Source: CADEED01 sp035502995 (GTDB taxonomy: Bacteria > Pseudomonadota > Gammaproteobacteria > Steroidobacterales > Steroidobacteraceae). Taken from it: DNA of 64,000 nucleotides. The notes under the pieces were generated by a model. That model made no database searches, was not told the DNA's origin, and saw only the letters and a program-made list of their open reading frames with translations. Shown one piece after another: positions 17,030 through 26,290 of this stretch (positions within the stretch are counted from its first letter, which is position 1; every line of letters starts with the position of its first letter). Position numbers and translations under genes: made by a program. The stretch covers positions 1 through 64,000 of the forward strand of contig DATJTW010000109.1 of assembly GCA_035502995.1 (NCBI GenBank), given 5' to 3'.

Positions 17030-18055
17030 ATGAATGCGCATCGTCTGATCGCCCTGGCGCGATTGATCGGCGGCACGCCGCTGCTCGAGATCCACTGCCG
17101 CTACCGCGGCCGCGAGCATCGCATCTACGCCAAACACGAGGCGTACAACTTCACGGGCAGCATCAAGGACCGCATGGCGCTGTACATCCTGCAGCGCGCG
17201 TACGCGGCGGGCGACATCGCGGCGGGCAACGTCATCGCCGAGGCCACGAGCGGCAACACCGGCATCTCGTTCGCGGCGATCGGCCGCGCGCTCGGGCATC
17301 CCGTGCGCATCTACATGCCGGACTGGATGTCGCGCGAGCGCGTGCTGGTCATCCAGAGCCTGGGCGCCGCGGTGATCCCCGTGTCGGCCGAGCTCGGCGG
17401 CTTCCTCGGATCGATCCGCATGGCCGACGAATTCGCGAAGGAATCCGGCAACGTGTTCCGCCCGCAGCAGTTCGACAATGCCGCGAACGTGCAGGCTCAC
17501 TACGAGACCACCGGCCCCGAGATCACCGCGCAGTTGGAAAGCATCGGGCGCACACCGACGGCCTTCGTCGCCGGCGTCGGCACCGGGGGAACGGTCATGG
17601 GCGTCGCGCGTCACCTGCGTGAGCGATTCGGCGCCGGCATCCCCGCGCATCCGCTCGAACCCGCAAACTCGCCGACGCTGCGCACCGGGCACAAGGTCGG
17701 CCGGCACCGCATCCAGGGCATCAGCGACGAGTTCGTGCCGTCGATCGTGAAGCTCGATTCGCTGGGCCGCATCCTCGACATCTGGGACGGCGACGCGATC
17801 GTCATGGCGCAGCGGCTGGCCAGCGAGCTCGGCATCGCCGTCGGCATCAGCTCCGGCGCCAACCTGCTCGGCGCGCTGGAGATCGCCGACGAACAGGGCG
17901 ATGGCGCCTGTGTCGCCACCGTGTTCTGCGACGACAACAAGAAGTACCTGTCCACCGACCTGTGCAGCGACGAGGAATGCAAGGATCACTACCGGTGCAA
18001 CGAGGTGGAGCTGCTGGGCTTCCACGTGATCCCGCCGGCGTCGGCGGAAGACTGA
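17030..18055 (+). CDS. PLP-dependent cysteine synthase family enzyme
   Basis: A 341-residue fold-type II PLP enzyme. The pyridoxal lysine lies in FTGSIKDRMA, the substrate loop in EATSGNTGIS and the phosphate-binding loop in GVGTGGTVMG. It is closest in look to O-acetylserine sulfhydrylases (CysK/CysM), although the true beta-substituted product cannot be told. The C-terminus has five cysteines in a short stretch (FCDD...LCSDEECKDHYRC), which may bind metal or be redox active. ATG at 17030 matches the family N-terminus; the frame is open further upstream to 16907 but has no ribosome site there. It is divergent from the DUF4331 operon. Confidence 0.9.
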   Translation: MNAHRLIALARLIGGTPLLEIHCRYRGREHRIYAKHEAYNFTGSIKDRMALYILQRAYAAGDIAAGNVIAEATSGNTGISFAAIGRALGHPVRIYMPDWMSRERVLVIQSLGAAVIPVSAELGGFLGSIRMADEFAKESGNVFRPQQFDNAANVQAHYETTGPEITAQLESIGRTPTAFVAGVGTGGTVMGVARHLRERFGAGIPAHPLEPANSPTLRTGHKVGRHRIQGISDEFVPSIVKLDSLGRILDIWDGDAIVMAQRLASELGIAVGISSGANLLGALEIADEQGDGACVATVFCDDNKKYLSTDLCSDEECKDHYRCNEVELLGFHVIPPASAED

Positions 18056-18207
18056 GCTGATCGCTAAAGGTTCTGACAGCCCGGCGGGGCTGCTCTCCTA
18101 GAATTCGCAGCCCACGGCCTGCATCCGTTCCCCACGGCGTTTCGTAGGAATGTCACGAAGCGCACGGACAATGCGCCGCGTCTTTGTCATTCAACCGAAC
18201 CGCGCCC

Positions 18208-20277
18208 ATGCCGCCGAAGCATCCCGCCCTTCCCCGCCTCGCCTTCGCCATCGTCGCTGCAGCCCTGCCGGCCGCGCCGGCCTTCGCCGCGGGCGTCCCC
18301 GCCGACGATCTCGCAGAAGTCGTGGTCACGGCGCAGCGCCACAAGCTCATCGGCAGGATCGAATCGTCGAGCCAGGGCACGGTGACGCGCGCGCAGCTCG
18401 AGACGCGCCCGGTGTTGCGCACCGGCGAGCTGCTCGAGACGGTGCCAGGCCTCGTGGTCACGCAGCACAGCGGCGACGGCAAGGCGAACCAGTACTTCCT
18501 GCGCGGCTTCAATCTCGATCACGGCACCGATCTCGCGACCAGCGTCGACGGCATCCCCGTGAACATGCACACGCACGGACACGGCCAGGGCTACACGGAC
18601 ATCAACTTCGTGATCCCCGAGCTGCTCGACCGCATCGAATACAAGAAGGGCACGTACTTCGCCGACGAGGGCAACTTCTCGGCCGCGGGCGCGGTCGACC
18701 TGCGTTACCGCCGCGCGCTGGATGATTCCCTGCTGTCGCTGACCGTCGGCGAGGACTCCTACGCGCGCGCGCTGCTGGCCGGCTCCGCGGACCTGCGCGG
18801 CGGAGATCTCCTGTTCGGTCTCGACTACAGCAGAACCGACGGTCCGTGGGATCTCGCGGAAGACCTGCGCCGCGTGAACGCGCTGGTGAAGTATTCGCAC
18901 GGCGAACGCGACGATGGCTACGCGATCACGGGCTCCGCATACGACGGCCGCTGGAACTCGACCGACCAGATCCCGGAGCGCGCGGTGCAGTCCGGGCTGC
19001 TCGACCGCTTCGGCTTCTTCGATCCGTCCGATGGCGGCGAATCGCATCGCTACTCGCTCGCGCTCGACGTGGCGAAGCCGTTCGGCGACTGGAAGCTGAA
19101 GGCCAACGTCTACGCGCTCGACTACCAGCTCGATCTCTTCTCGAACTTCACCTACGCGCTCGACAGCGAGTTCGGCGACCAGTTCGAACAGTTCGACGAT
19201 CGCAAGGCCTACGGCCTGCACGCGGACCTGGTGCGCGAGACGGAATACGGCGGCCTGAAGGGCCAACTGAAGTTCGGCGTCGAATCGCGTTTCGACGACA
19301 TCGGCCGCGTCGGCCTCTATCTCACCGAGGACCGCGTACGACGCGACACGATCCGCGAGGACGCCGTGCAACGGCTCGGTCTCGGTTTCTACGTCGAACA
19401 GCAATTGCAGGCGGCGGAGTGGCTGCGCGTGATCGCCGGCCTGCGTCACGACCACGCGGATTTCCGCGTGCGCAGCGACCTCGCGGCGAACAGCGGCACC
19501 GCCGACGATTCGATCACGAGCCCCAAGCTCTCGCTGGTGTTCGGCCCCTGGGCGGAGACCGAGTTCTTCGTCAACGCCGGCCGCGGCTTCCACGAGAACG
19601 ACGCGCGCGGCACGACGATCCGCGTGGACCCGGCCGACGGCGTGACCGGCGTGCAGCGCGTGAACCCGATGGTGCGCGCCGAAGGCGCCGAGATCGGCCT
19701 GCGCACGGCGCTGCTGCCGTACACGCAGCTGGCGCTGACCGCATGGCGGCTCGACCTGGACTCCGAACTGGTCTACGTCGGCGATGCCGGCGCCACCGAG
19801 GCGAGCCGCGCCACGCGCCGGCACGGTGTCGAGCTCGGCCTGTTCGTGACGCCGCGTCCCTGGCTGACGCTGGACGCCGACCTCGCGTGGTCGCATGGCC
19901 GCTTCAGCGAAGACGATCCGGCCGGCGACTTCATCCCGGGCACGGTCGAACAGGTCGCGTCGGTGGGCGTCGCCGTGCAGCATCCGGGCGGCTGGTTCGG
20001 CGGCGCGCGCTTCCGCCACTTCGGTGCCGCGCCGCTGGTCGAGGACGACAGCGAGCGGTCGGATCCGACCACGGTGGTGAACCTCGAAGTCGGACGGCGC
20101 ATCGGCAAGCGCTTCTCGGTCGCGCTCGCCGCGTACAACGTGCTCGACTCGCGCGACAACGACATCACTTATTTCTACGAGAGCCAGCTGCCGGGCGAAT
20201 CCGCGCCCGTGGCCGACCGCCACTTCCACCCGGTGGAGCCGCGCACGCTGCGGTTGACGGTCGAAACGCGCTGGTGA
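18208..20277 (+). CDS. TonB-dependent outer-membrane receptor
   Basis: An outer-membrane receptor of about 689 residues with a signal peptide (ending AFA) and a TonB-box-like DLAEVVVTAQR right after it. The plug domain shows ETVPGLVVTQHSGDGKANQYFLRGFNLDHGTD and the barrel ends with the expected aromatic residue W. Such receptors import large or scarce nutrients using TonB-ExbB-ExbD energy. ATG at 18208 gives the signal peptide; TTG at 18184 is an alternative. The ligand is unknown. The next gene is a phytase-like esterase 71 bp on, which may process a phosphorylated or ester substrate. Confidence 0.95.
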   Translation: MPPKHPALPRLAFAIVAAALPAAPAFAAGVPADDLAEVVVTAQRHKLIGRIESSSQGTVTRAQLETRPVLRTGELLETVPGLVVTQHSGDGKANQYFLRGFNLDHGTDLATSVDGIPVNMHTHGHGQGYTDINFVIPELLDRIEYKKGTYFADEGNFSAAGAVDLRYRRALDDSLLSLTVGEDSYARALLAGSADLRGGDLLFGLDYSRTDGPWDLAEDLRRVNALVKYSHGERDDGYAITGSAYDGRWNSTDQIPERAVQSGLLDRFGFFDPSDGGESHRYSLALDVAKPFGDWKLKANVYALDYQLDLFSNFTYALDSEFGDQFEQFDDRKAYGLHADLVRETEYGGLKGQLKFGVESRFDDIGRVGLYLTEDRVRRDTIREDAVQRLGLGFYVEQQLQAAEWLRVIAGLRHDHADFRVRSDLAANSGTADDSITSPKLSLVFGPWAETEFFVNAGRGFHENDARGTTIRVDPADGVTGVQRVNPMVRAEGAEIGLRTALLPYTQLALTAWRLDLDSELVYVGDAGATEASRATRRHGVELGLFVTPRPWLTLDADLAWSHGRFSEDDPAGDFIPGTVEQVASVGVAVQHPGGWFGGARFRHFGAAPLVEDDSERSDPTTVVNLEVGRRIGKRFSVALAAYNVLDSRDNDITYFYESQLPGESAPVADRHFHPVEPRTLRLTVETRW

Positions 20278-20348
20278 GCGCCGGCTCCGTGAAGACCGCA
20301 TAGCAGGTCGATGCCGTAAGTGCGGCGGCCGTGAGTAGAATCGCGGCC

Positions 20349-21704
20349 ATGCTTGCTTCTCGGTCCCACGCGTTCTCCGTCTGCGCCTGCCTGGTGGCCG
20401 GCGGGTTGCTGCTGTCCGCGTCCGCGGATTCGGCGGACGCGAAGCCCGGCGATGCGAAGCCGGCCGCAGCGAAGACCGCACCCGTGAAGCCGGCGGCGAA
20501 GCCCGCCGCTGCGAACAAGACATCGCCCGCTGTCGGCAAACCGGCGATCAAGCCCGCACCGAAGCCGGCGAAACCCGCGCCACCGCCGCCGGTCGAGCTG
20601 ATCGGACTGGTGGTCATGCCTTCGGAGCAGTTCCGCGGCGGTCCGCCATCCGGCCAGTTCGACGGCCAGGGGCGGCGCGCACCCGAGCCGCGATTCGATT
20701 CGCAGCCCGTGCAGGGCATCAGCTCCATCAAGCCGGGGCCGACGCCGGGCGCCTGGTGGGCGCTCTCGGACAACGGTTTCGGCGCGAAGTGGAACAGCCC
20801 CGACTACCGCCTCGGCATCTATCTATTCGACCTGCGGCCGCGCACGCAGGCGGGGCCGGATTCGCGCGTCGCGCTGCAGGCCGTCATCGAGCTGTCCGAC
20901 CCCGCGCGCTTCTTCCCGTGGCTGATCACCGAGGAAGGCACGCCCGAGCGGTTCCTGACAGGCGCCGATGCGGATCCCGAGTCGATGGTCGCGATGCCCG
21001 ACGACACGTTCTGGATCGGCGACGAGTTCGGCCCGTGGCTGCTGCACTTCTCGGAGGACGGCGACCTGCTGTCCGCGCCGGTCGAACTACCCGACGCGGT
21101 GTATTCCGTCGACCACCCGCTGGTGCTCGCGCGCGGCGCCCCGGCGAAGCTCGAGCATTCGCGCGGCTTCGAGGCGATGGACCTGGCCGGCGACGGCAAG
21201 ACGCTGGTCACCATCCTCGAAGGCACCGTCGCCGGCGACGCCCCGCGCTCGCTGCGCGTGCAGCGCTACGACACGGCGGCCGGGAAGTGGCTGGCGGGCA
21301 CTCTTATATATGAGCTGGACGCGGACACCGTGTCGGTGACCGACATGTCGCGCATCGACGGCAACCGCTTCGTCGTCATCGAGCGCGACGGCGAGGAAGG
21401 CGACGCCGCGAAGGCGAAGCGCGTGTATTCGATCGACCTGGACCGCGCGCAGCCGGGCAAGCCACTGGCGAAGAAGCTGGTCATCGATCTGCTGCAGATC
21501 GGCAACGCGCACGGCCTGATCGAAACGCTGGCGCCCGGCGCGCCGTTCCGCTTCCCGTACCTGACCACCGAATCCATCCAGGTGCTCGACCGCAGACACG
21601 TCGTCATCGCCAACGACAACAACTACCCGGCCAAGGGTGGCCGCGGGCCGAACGTGCCCGACGCCACCGAGTGGATCTGGCTCGAGCTCACCAACCCGTT
21701 GTAA
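20349..21704 (+). CDS. Esterase-like phytase-family exported protein
   Basis: An exported protein of about 451 residues. A signal peptide (cleavage near 30) is followed by a low-complexity Ala/Lys/Pro linker (about 30-80) and then a domain with SSIKPGPTPGAWWALSDNG, GDEFGPWLLHF and ALDRRH-like loops, matching the Phytase-like (esterase-like activity of phytase) family, a beta-propeller with calcium-binding loops. The likely role is ester or phosphoester hydrolysis in the periplasm. ATG at 20349 is chosen for the signal peptide; GTG at 20331 is possible. It precedes uup by 4 bp. Confidence 0.85.
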   Translation: MLASRSHAFSVCACLVAGGLLLSASADSADAKPGDAKPAAAKTAPVKPAAKPAAANKTSPAVGKPAIKPAPKPAKPAPPPPVELIGLVVMPSEQFRGGPPSGQFDGQGRRAPEPRFDSQPVQGISSIKPGPTPGAWWALSDNGFGAKWNSPDYRLGIYLFDLRPRTQAGPDSRVALQAVIELSDPARFFPWLITEEGTPERFLTGADADPESMVAMPDDTFWIGDEFGPWLLHFSEDGDLLSAPVELPDAVYSVDHPLVLARGAPAKLEHSRGFEAMDLAGDGKTLVTILEGTVAGDAPRSLRVQRYDTAAGKWLAGTLIYELDADTVSVTDMSRIDGNRFVVIERDGEEGDAAKAKRVYSIDLDRAQPGKPLAKKLVIDLLQIGNAHGLIETLAPGAPFRFPYLTTESIQVLDRRHVVIANDNNYPAKGGRGPNVPDATEWIWLELTNPL

Positions 21705-21708
21705 CCCG

Positions 21709-23535
21709 ATGACGCTGATCGCCCTCAAGGAAGCCGAGCTCGCGTTCGGCCTCACGCCGCTGCTCGACCGCGCCTCGCTGTCCATCGCCGACGGCGAACG
21801 CGTCGGCTTGATCGGGCGCAATGGAACCGGGAAGTCGTCTTTGTTGGGCGTGCTGGCCGGCACGCTGCCGCTCGACGACGGCGACGTCGCGCGCAAGCCC
21901 GGGCTGCGCGTCTCGCTGGTCGAGCAGGAACCGGCGTTGCCCGCGGCGGCGACGCTGAAGGACGCGCTGGCGTTGCGCGGCCGCCTCGCCGACATCGGCG
22001 ACGAACGCGATCGCCATGCGGCCGAGACGCGGCTCGTGGAATTCCTGCACCGCTTCTCCGTCAACGAGGACGCGTCGCCGGCGCAGGCTTCCGGCGGCGA
22101 GCGCAAACGCGCGGCGCTGGCGCTGGCGTTCGCGCTGCAGCCCGAGCTGTTGCTGCTCGACGAACCGACCAACCATCTCGACGTCGACGGCATCGAGACG
22201 CTCGAGGAGCTGCTGCAGAAGAACGTGACCTGCGTGGTCATCACGCACGACCGGCGTTTCCTCGATCGCGTCGCGACGCGCATCGCCGAGCTGGATCGCG
22301 GCACGCTGCGCACGTTTCCGGGCAACTACTCGACGTACGAGCAGCGCAAGGCGGAGATCGATGCGGCCGAGGACCTGGCGAACCGCCGCTTCGACAAGTT
22401 CTGGGCACAGGAGGAAGTCTGGATCCGCAAGGGCGTCGAGGCGCGGCGCACGCGCAACGAAGGCCGCGTGAAGCGGCTGGAGCACCTGCGCGAGGAACGC
22501 GCCGCGCGCCGCGAGCGCGTGGGCTCGATCCGGCTGCAGGTCGACACGGGCGAGCGTTCGGGCAAGCTGGTCGCCGAGCTCGAGAACGTCGAAAAGAGTT
22601 TCGGCGCGCGCAAGATCCTCGACGACGTCAGCCTGCGCGTGATGCGCGGCGACCGCGTCGGCCTGCTCGGACCGAATGGCGCGGGCAAGACGACGTTGAT
22701 CAAGCTCATCGTTGGCACGCTCGAGGCGGACGCCGGCCGCATCCGTCGCGGCACGAACCTGCAGGTGGCGTACTTCGACCAGCTGCGCGAGGCGCTCGAT
22801 CCGGAGAAGACCCTGTCGGAGACGGTGAGCCCGGGTTCGGACTGGATAGAGATCGCGGGTCAGCGCAAACACGTCACGAGTTATCTCGGCGACTTCCTGT
22901 TCCCGACGCGACGGGCGAATGCGCCGATCCGCATGTTGTCGGGCGGCGAGCGGAACCGCCTGCTGCTGGCGCGTCTGTTCGCGCGGCCGGCGAACGTGCT
23001 GGTACTCGACGAGCCGACCAACGACCTCGACATCGATTCGCTGGAGCTGCTGGAGAACCTGCTGCAGGACTACGCCGGCACGCTGCTGCTGGTGAGCCAC
23101 GATCGCGCGTTTCTCGACAACGTCGTCACGCAGACCGTCGCGGCGGAAGGCGGCGGGCGCTGGCGCGAGTATGTCGGCGGGTACACGGACTGGTTGCGGC
23201 AGCGGCCGCAGCCGAAGGAGCCGGGGCGTGCCGCGCCGGTCTCATCGGCGTCGGCGTCCGCGCCGTCACCGGCCGCCAGCGCACCGAAACGCAAGCTCAG
23301 CTACAAGGAACAACGCGAGCTCGAATCGCTGCCCGGCGATCTCGAGAAGCTGGAGCAGGAACAGCAGGACCTGAACGCCCGCATGAGCGCGCCGGACTAT
23401 CATCGCGCCGGCGCGGACCAGATGAAGAAGGACAGCGAACGCGCAGCGGAGCTCGTCGAGCTGATCTCGTCCGGCATGGACCGCTGGGAGACGCTCGACG
23501 CGCTGGCATCGCGAATCGCCGAGGGGAAGACATGA
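21709..23535 (+). CDS. uup: ABC-F ATPase Uup
   Basis: A 608-residue protein with two ABC ATPase domains and no membrane helices. Walker A motifs are GRNGTGKSS (about 36) and GPNGAGKTT (about 322); signatures are SGGERKRAALA and SGGERNRLLLA; Walker B strands end LLLDEPTNHLD and LVLDEPTNDLD. A C-terminal coiled coil from about 530 (SYKEQRELESLPGDLEKLEQ) is the DNA-binding-type tail of Uup. ABC-F proteins act on the ribosome, and Uup also lowers transposon excision. It starts 4 bp after the esterase gene and overlaps yciH by 4 bp. Confidence 0.95.
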   Translation: MTLIALKEAELAFGLTPLLDRASLSIADGERVGLIGRNGTGKSSLLGVLAGTLPLDDGDVARKPGLRVSLVEQEPALPAAATLKDALALRGRLADIGDERDRHAAETRLVEFLHRFSVNEDASPAQASGGERKRAALALAFALQPELLLLDEPTNHLDVDGIETLEELLQKNVTCVVITHDRRFLDRVATRIAELDRGTLRTFPGNYSTYEQRKAEIDAAEDLANRRFDKFWAQEEVWIRKGVEARRTRNEGRVKRLEHLREERAARRERVGSIRLQVDTGERSGKLVAELENVEKSFGARKILDDVSLRVMRGDRVGLLGPNGAGKTTLIKLIVGTLEADAGRIRRGTNLQVAYFDQLREALDPEKTLSETVSPGSDWIEIAGQRKHVTSYLGDFLFPTRRANAPIRMLSGGERNRLLLARLFARPANVLVLDEPTNDLDIDSLELLENLLQDYAGTLLLVSHDRAFLDNVVTQTVAAEGGGRWREYVGGYTDWLRQRPQPKEPGRAAPVSSASASAPSPAASAPKRKLSYKEQRELESLPGDLEKLEQEQQDLNARMSAPDYHRAGADQMKKDSERAAELVELISSGMDRWETLDALASRIAEGKT

Positions 23536-23798
23536 AACCGGGAACGCCGAACAAACCCGCCGCCATCCGCATCTGGAAAGAAACTGCGCATCGCGGCGGC
23601 AAGGGTGTGAGCGCGATCCACGGCGTGCCGCTGCCGGGGCCCGCGCTCGAGGAACTGTGCAGCGCGTTGAAGAAGAAGTGCGGCACGGGCGGCACGGTGA
23701 AGAACGGCGTCATCGAGATCCAGGGCGATCATCGCGACCGCCTCGTCGAGGAACTGAAGAAGCTCGGTTACAGCGATGTGAAAAAGGCCGGCGGCTGA
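23532..23798 (+). CDS. yciH: SUI1/eIF1-like translation factor YciH
   Basis: An 88-residue protein of the SUI1 family. It shows the typical KGVSAIHGVPL and KKCGTGGTVKNGVIEIQGDHRDRLVEEL block. E. coli YciH helps discriminate initiation complexes. The ATG overlaps the uup stop (ATGA, 23532-23535), so it is coupled to the ribosome-associated ATPase. Confidence 0.93.
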   Translation: MKPGTPNKPAAIRIWKETAHRGGKGVSAIHGVPLPGPALEELCSALKKKCGTGGTVKNGVIEIQGDHRDRLVEELKKLGYSDVKKAGG

Positions 23799-23885
23799 GA
23801 CGGCCGTCGCGGAAGACGTAGGCCGACTTCCCGGCTAAACGATTCTGTCGCGGAACCGTAGCATTCGGCTGGCGAAATCGGCCGC

Positions 23886-24758
23886 ATGATCGCAGCCGCA
23901 ACCCGCATCCGCACCGAGGCGCCGACTTCCGTCGGCGTCGTGTTCACCACGTACAACCGTCCGCACGACCTCGAACGCGTGCTCGCCGGTTATGCGCACC
24001 AGACTCACCGGGATTTCGAGATCGTCATCGCCGATGACGGCTCCGGCAGCGAGACGCGCGAATGCATCGAGCGCGCCCACGCCGCGTGGAAGCTGAACAT
24101 CCGGCACGTGTGGCACGAGGACATCGGGTTCCGGAAGTGCCGCATACTGAATCGCGCGATCGTCGAGACCGGCGCGGAGTACCTGATCTTCACCGACGGC
24201 GACTGCATTCCGCATCCCGAGTTCGTCGCGGGGCACCTGGCGCTGGCACGGCCGGGGTTCTTCGTGTCGGGCGGCTGCGTGCGGCTCGGCGAGAGCGCGA
24301 CGGCGGCGATCGTCGCCGACGACATCCTCGCGGGGCGCGTGTTCGATGCGGAATGGCTGCGCACGCGCGGCGAATCTTCCGTGAACCTGCGCAAGCTGCT
24401 GCTGTCGGCCGATCCCTGGCACAACGTGATGAACATGATCACGACGACGAAGCCGACATGGAACGGGCACAACGCATCCACGTGGCGCGATGAAGTGCTG
24501 GCGGTGAACGGGTTCGACGAGCGGCTGGGTTACGGCGGGCTCGATCGCGAATTCGGCGAGCGCCTGGAGCGTTGCGGGATGCGCGGCGTGCAGGCGCGGT
24601 ATTCGCTGATCTGCCTGCACCTCGATCATCCGCGGCCGTACCGCGCGCGCGAGATCATGGATGCGAACCGCGCGATCCGCCGCGAGAACGCGCAGCGGCG
24701 CGTGCGGCGGACGGCGCATGGTCTGACGGCGCAGGCGCCGCTGGTGCAGCGTTGGTAG
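23886..24758 (+). CDS. Family 2 glycosyltransferase
   Basis: A 290-residue GT-A fold glycosyltransferase. The nucleotide-sugar site appears in VGVVFTTYNRPHDLERVL and IADDGSGSETR, and the metal-binding acidic motif is in FTDGDCIPHP. The C-terminal half (HNASTWRDEVLAVNGFDE, YGGLDREFGERL) matches the N-acetylgalactosaminyl/galactosyl transferase C-terminal region. It probably adds sugars to lipopolysaccharide or another surface glycan. The nearby fkbM-type gene suggests a small glycan-modification pair. Confidence 0.9.
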   Translation: MIAAATRIRTEAPTSVGVVFTTYNRPHDLERVLAGYAHQTHRDFEIVIADDGSGSETRECIERAHAAWKLNIRHVWHEDIGFRKCRILNRAIVETGAEYLIFTDGDCIPHPEFVAGHLALARPGFFVSGGCVRLGESATAAIVADDILAGRVFDAEWLRTRGESSVNLRKLLLSADPWHNVMNMITTTKPTWNGHNASTWRDEVLAVNGFDERLGYGGLDREFGERLERCGMRGVQARYSLICLHLDHPRPYRAREIMDANRAIRRENAQRRVRRTAHGLTAQAPLVQRW

Positions 24759-24770
24759 GGGTCAGGCCCC
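24758..24770. repeat. Short GGGG-N5-CCCC palindromic repeat copy
   Basis: GGGGTCAGGCCCC followed by ATTA in the 33-bp gap between the glycosyltransferase and FkbM genes. It is an imperfect copy of the intergenic palindrome family found at six other sites in the window; its first G overlaps the final stop codon base. Confidence 0.6.
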
Positions 24771-24791
24771 ATTAACGCCGACCCGTCTACG

Positions 24792-25634
24792 TTGGTGGAT
24801 CCCGCCCCCTTCGGCGCGTTGTCGCCGTCGCCGGGCTGGTCGCGCGTCCTGCGGTTCGCGCAGAACGTGCCGCAGAACGTCCTCGGCAAACAACTCGCGC
24901 GCGCGGCGCGGGACCTGTACCTGTGGCGGGCGCCGTTGCCGGTCGACGTGTCGGTCGGCGAGATGCGGCTGCGCTGCGCATTGCGCGACAACACCTGCGA
25001 GCGGAAATTCGTGTTCACGCCCTGGCGGTTCGATCCGCTGGAGCGCGCGGCGCTGGCGGCGGCGCTGCCGCGGGACGGCGTGTTCGTCGACGTCGGCGCG
25101 AATGTCGGGATCTACAGCCTGACGGCGGCGTTGCAGATGGGCCCGGCGGGACGTGTGATCGCGTTCGAGCCGTATCCGCCGGCGCATCGGCGGTTGTCGT
25201 TCAATCTCGAGGCGACGCGAGCGGCCCGGGCGGATTGGCCGCAGGTGCAGGCGCTGGATATCGGCATTTCGGAGCGGGAACAGACGCTGGAGTTGCGCAT
25301 CGATGCCGGGAATCTCGGCGGCGGCAGCATCGCGGCGGGGCGGTTTTCGAAGGCAGGCTCGGCGGAGGCGGTGACGATCCGCTGCCGGCCGCTGCTGGAC
25401 GTGCTCGATGACCTGAACGTCGCGCGCATCGACGTGTTGAAGATCGACGTGGAAGGTGCGGAAGACCTGGCGCTGGTGCCGTTTCTGGCGCAGTCGTCGC
25501 CCGAGCGGCTGCCGCGGCGGATGATCGTCGAGAATTCGGATGCGCTGTGGAAGCTGGATCTGCGCGCGGCGCTGGCCGCGCGCGGCTACCGGGCGACGAC
25601 GCGCACGCGGCTCAACACCGTCTGGGGTCGGTGA
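24792..25634 (+). CDS. FkbM family methyltransferase
   Basis: A 280-residue SAM-dependent methyltransferase. The SAM site is FVDVGANVGIYSLTAAL with the acidic end GRVIAFEPYP, and the family-specific RIDVLKIDVEGAEDLAL follows. FkbM-type enzymes O-methylate hydroxyl groups, often on surface sugars, which suits the upstream glycosyltransferase. The start is uncertain: TTG at 24792 or GTG at 24795, with no clear ribosome site. A palindromic repeat lies just before the gene and another just after it. Confidence 0.88.
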   Translation: MVDPAPFGALSPSPGWSRVLRFAQNVPQNVLGKQLARAARDLYLWRAPLPVDVSVGEMRLRCALRDNTCERKFVFTPWRFDPLERAALAAALPRDGVFVDVGANVGIYSLTAALQMGPAGRVIAFEPYPPAHRRLSFNLEATRAARADWPQVQALDIGISEREQTLELRIDAGNLGGGSIAAGRFSKAGSAEAVTIRCRPLLDVLDDLNVARIDVLKIDVEGAEDLALVPFLAQSSPERLPRRMIVENSDALWKLDLRAALAARGYRATTRTRLNTVWGR

Positions 25635-25685
25635 TCAGGCGATCGTGACTGTCGCCTTTTGCCAACCCTTTTTCGAAAGAATTGG

Positions 25686-25698
25686 GGGGACTGTCCCC
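25686..25698. repeat. Short GGGGACTGTCCCC palindromic repeat copy
   Basis: GGGGACTGTCCCC, identical in core to the copy at 215-227, with the flanking CATT also shared. It lies in the 65-bp gap between the convergent FkbM and DUF502 genes. Confidence 0.75.
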
Positions 25699-25699
25699 A

Positions 25700-26278
25700 T
25701 TACCGCCCGCGGACGCCGCCGGTCAGGACGATGCGCATCGCCTGCTCGACGGTGAGATCGGTCTCGACGAGCCTGCTGCGCGGTAGATAGACCGTGTAGC
25801 CGCCGATCTGGTAGCTCATCGGCAGGTAGACGGCGACGAGGTCGTCGCCGCCGCCGATGCCGAGCGTGTTCGCGTGCTCCTGCGTCACGAAGCCGATCAG
25901 CTTGCCGAGACCGATGTCGACGGTGACGACGCGGTCGAGGTCGCCCTTCTTCTTGTCCGTGTTCACCAGCCGCGTCATGTCGCGGATCGCGCTGTACACG
26001 GTCTTCACGACCGGCACGCGCAGGATCAGCTCCTCGCCGAAGCCGAGCACGCGGCGAACCAGGAAGGCGTTCACCGCGAGCCCGACGACGAACAGGATCA
26101 CGAAGCCGGTCACCAGGCCCATGCCCGGGAAGTAGGCCTCTCCGATCAGGACCTTGATCGGCTTCGACAACAACGATTCGGTGGTGATGCCCAGCCAGTA
26201 GATGCAGTACACCGTCAGGCCGATGGGCAGGATCGTCACCAGCCCCTTCAGCAGGATTCCACCGATCGTCTTCAGCAT
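25700..26278 (-). CDS. DUF502 family membrane protein
   Basis: A 192-residue protein with two membrane segments (about 7-30 and 55-78). The block RVPVVKTVYSAIRDMTRLV and the later PTSPNPTSG-equivalent region (AVYLPMSYQIGGYTVYLP) fit DUF502, a widespread bacterial family of unknown function. It follows the exported methyltransferase gene by 12 bp on the same strand and probably shares its transcript. No catalytic residues are evident. Confidence 0.9.
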   Translation of the reverse strand: MLKTIGGILLKGLVTILPIGLTVYCIYWLGITTESLLSKPIKVLIGEAYFPGMGLVTGFVILFVVGLAVNAFLVRRVLGFGEELILRVPVVKTVYSAIRDMTRLVNTDKKKGDLDRVVTVDIGLGKLIGFVTQEHANTLGIGGGDDLVAVYLPMSYQIGGYTVYLPRSRLVETDLTVEQAMRIVLTGGVRGR

Positions 26279-26290
26279 GCGTCTATCTAC

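Noticed and set aside
18187..20523. A 778-codon minus-strand frame
   Set aside because: It is antisense to the TonB receptor, whose plug and barrel motifs are clear.
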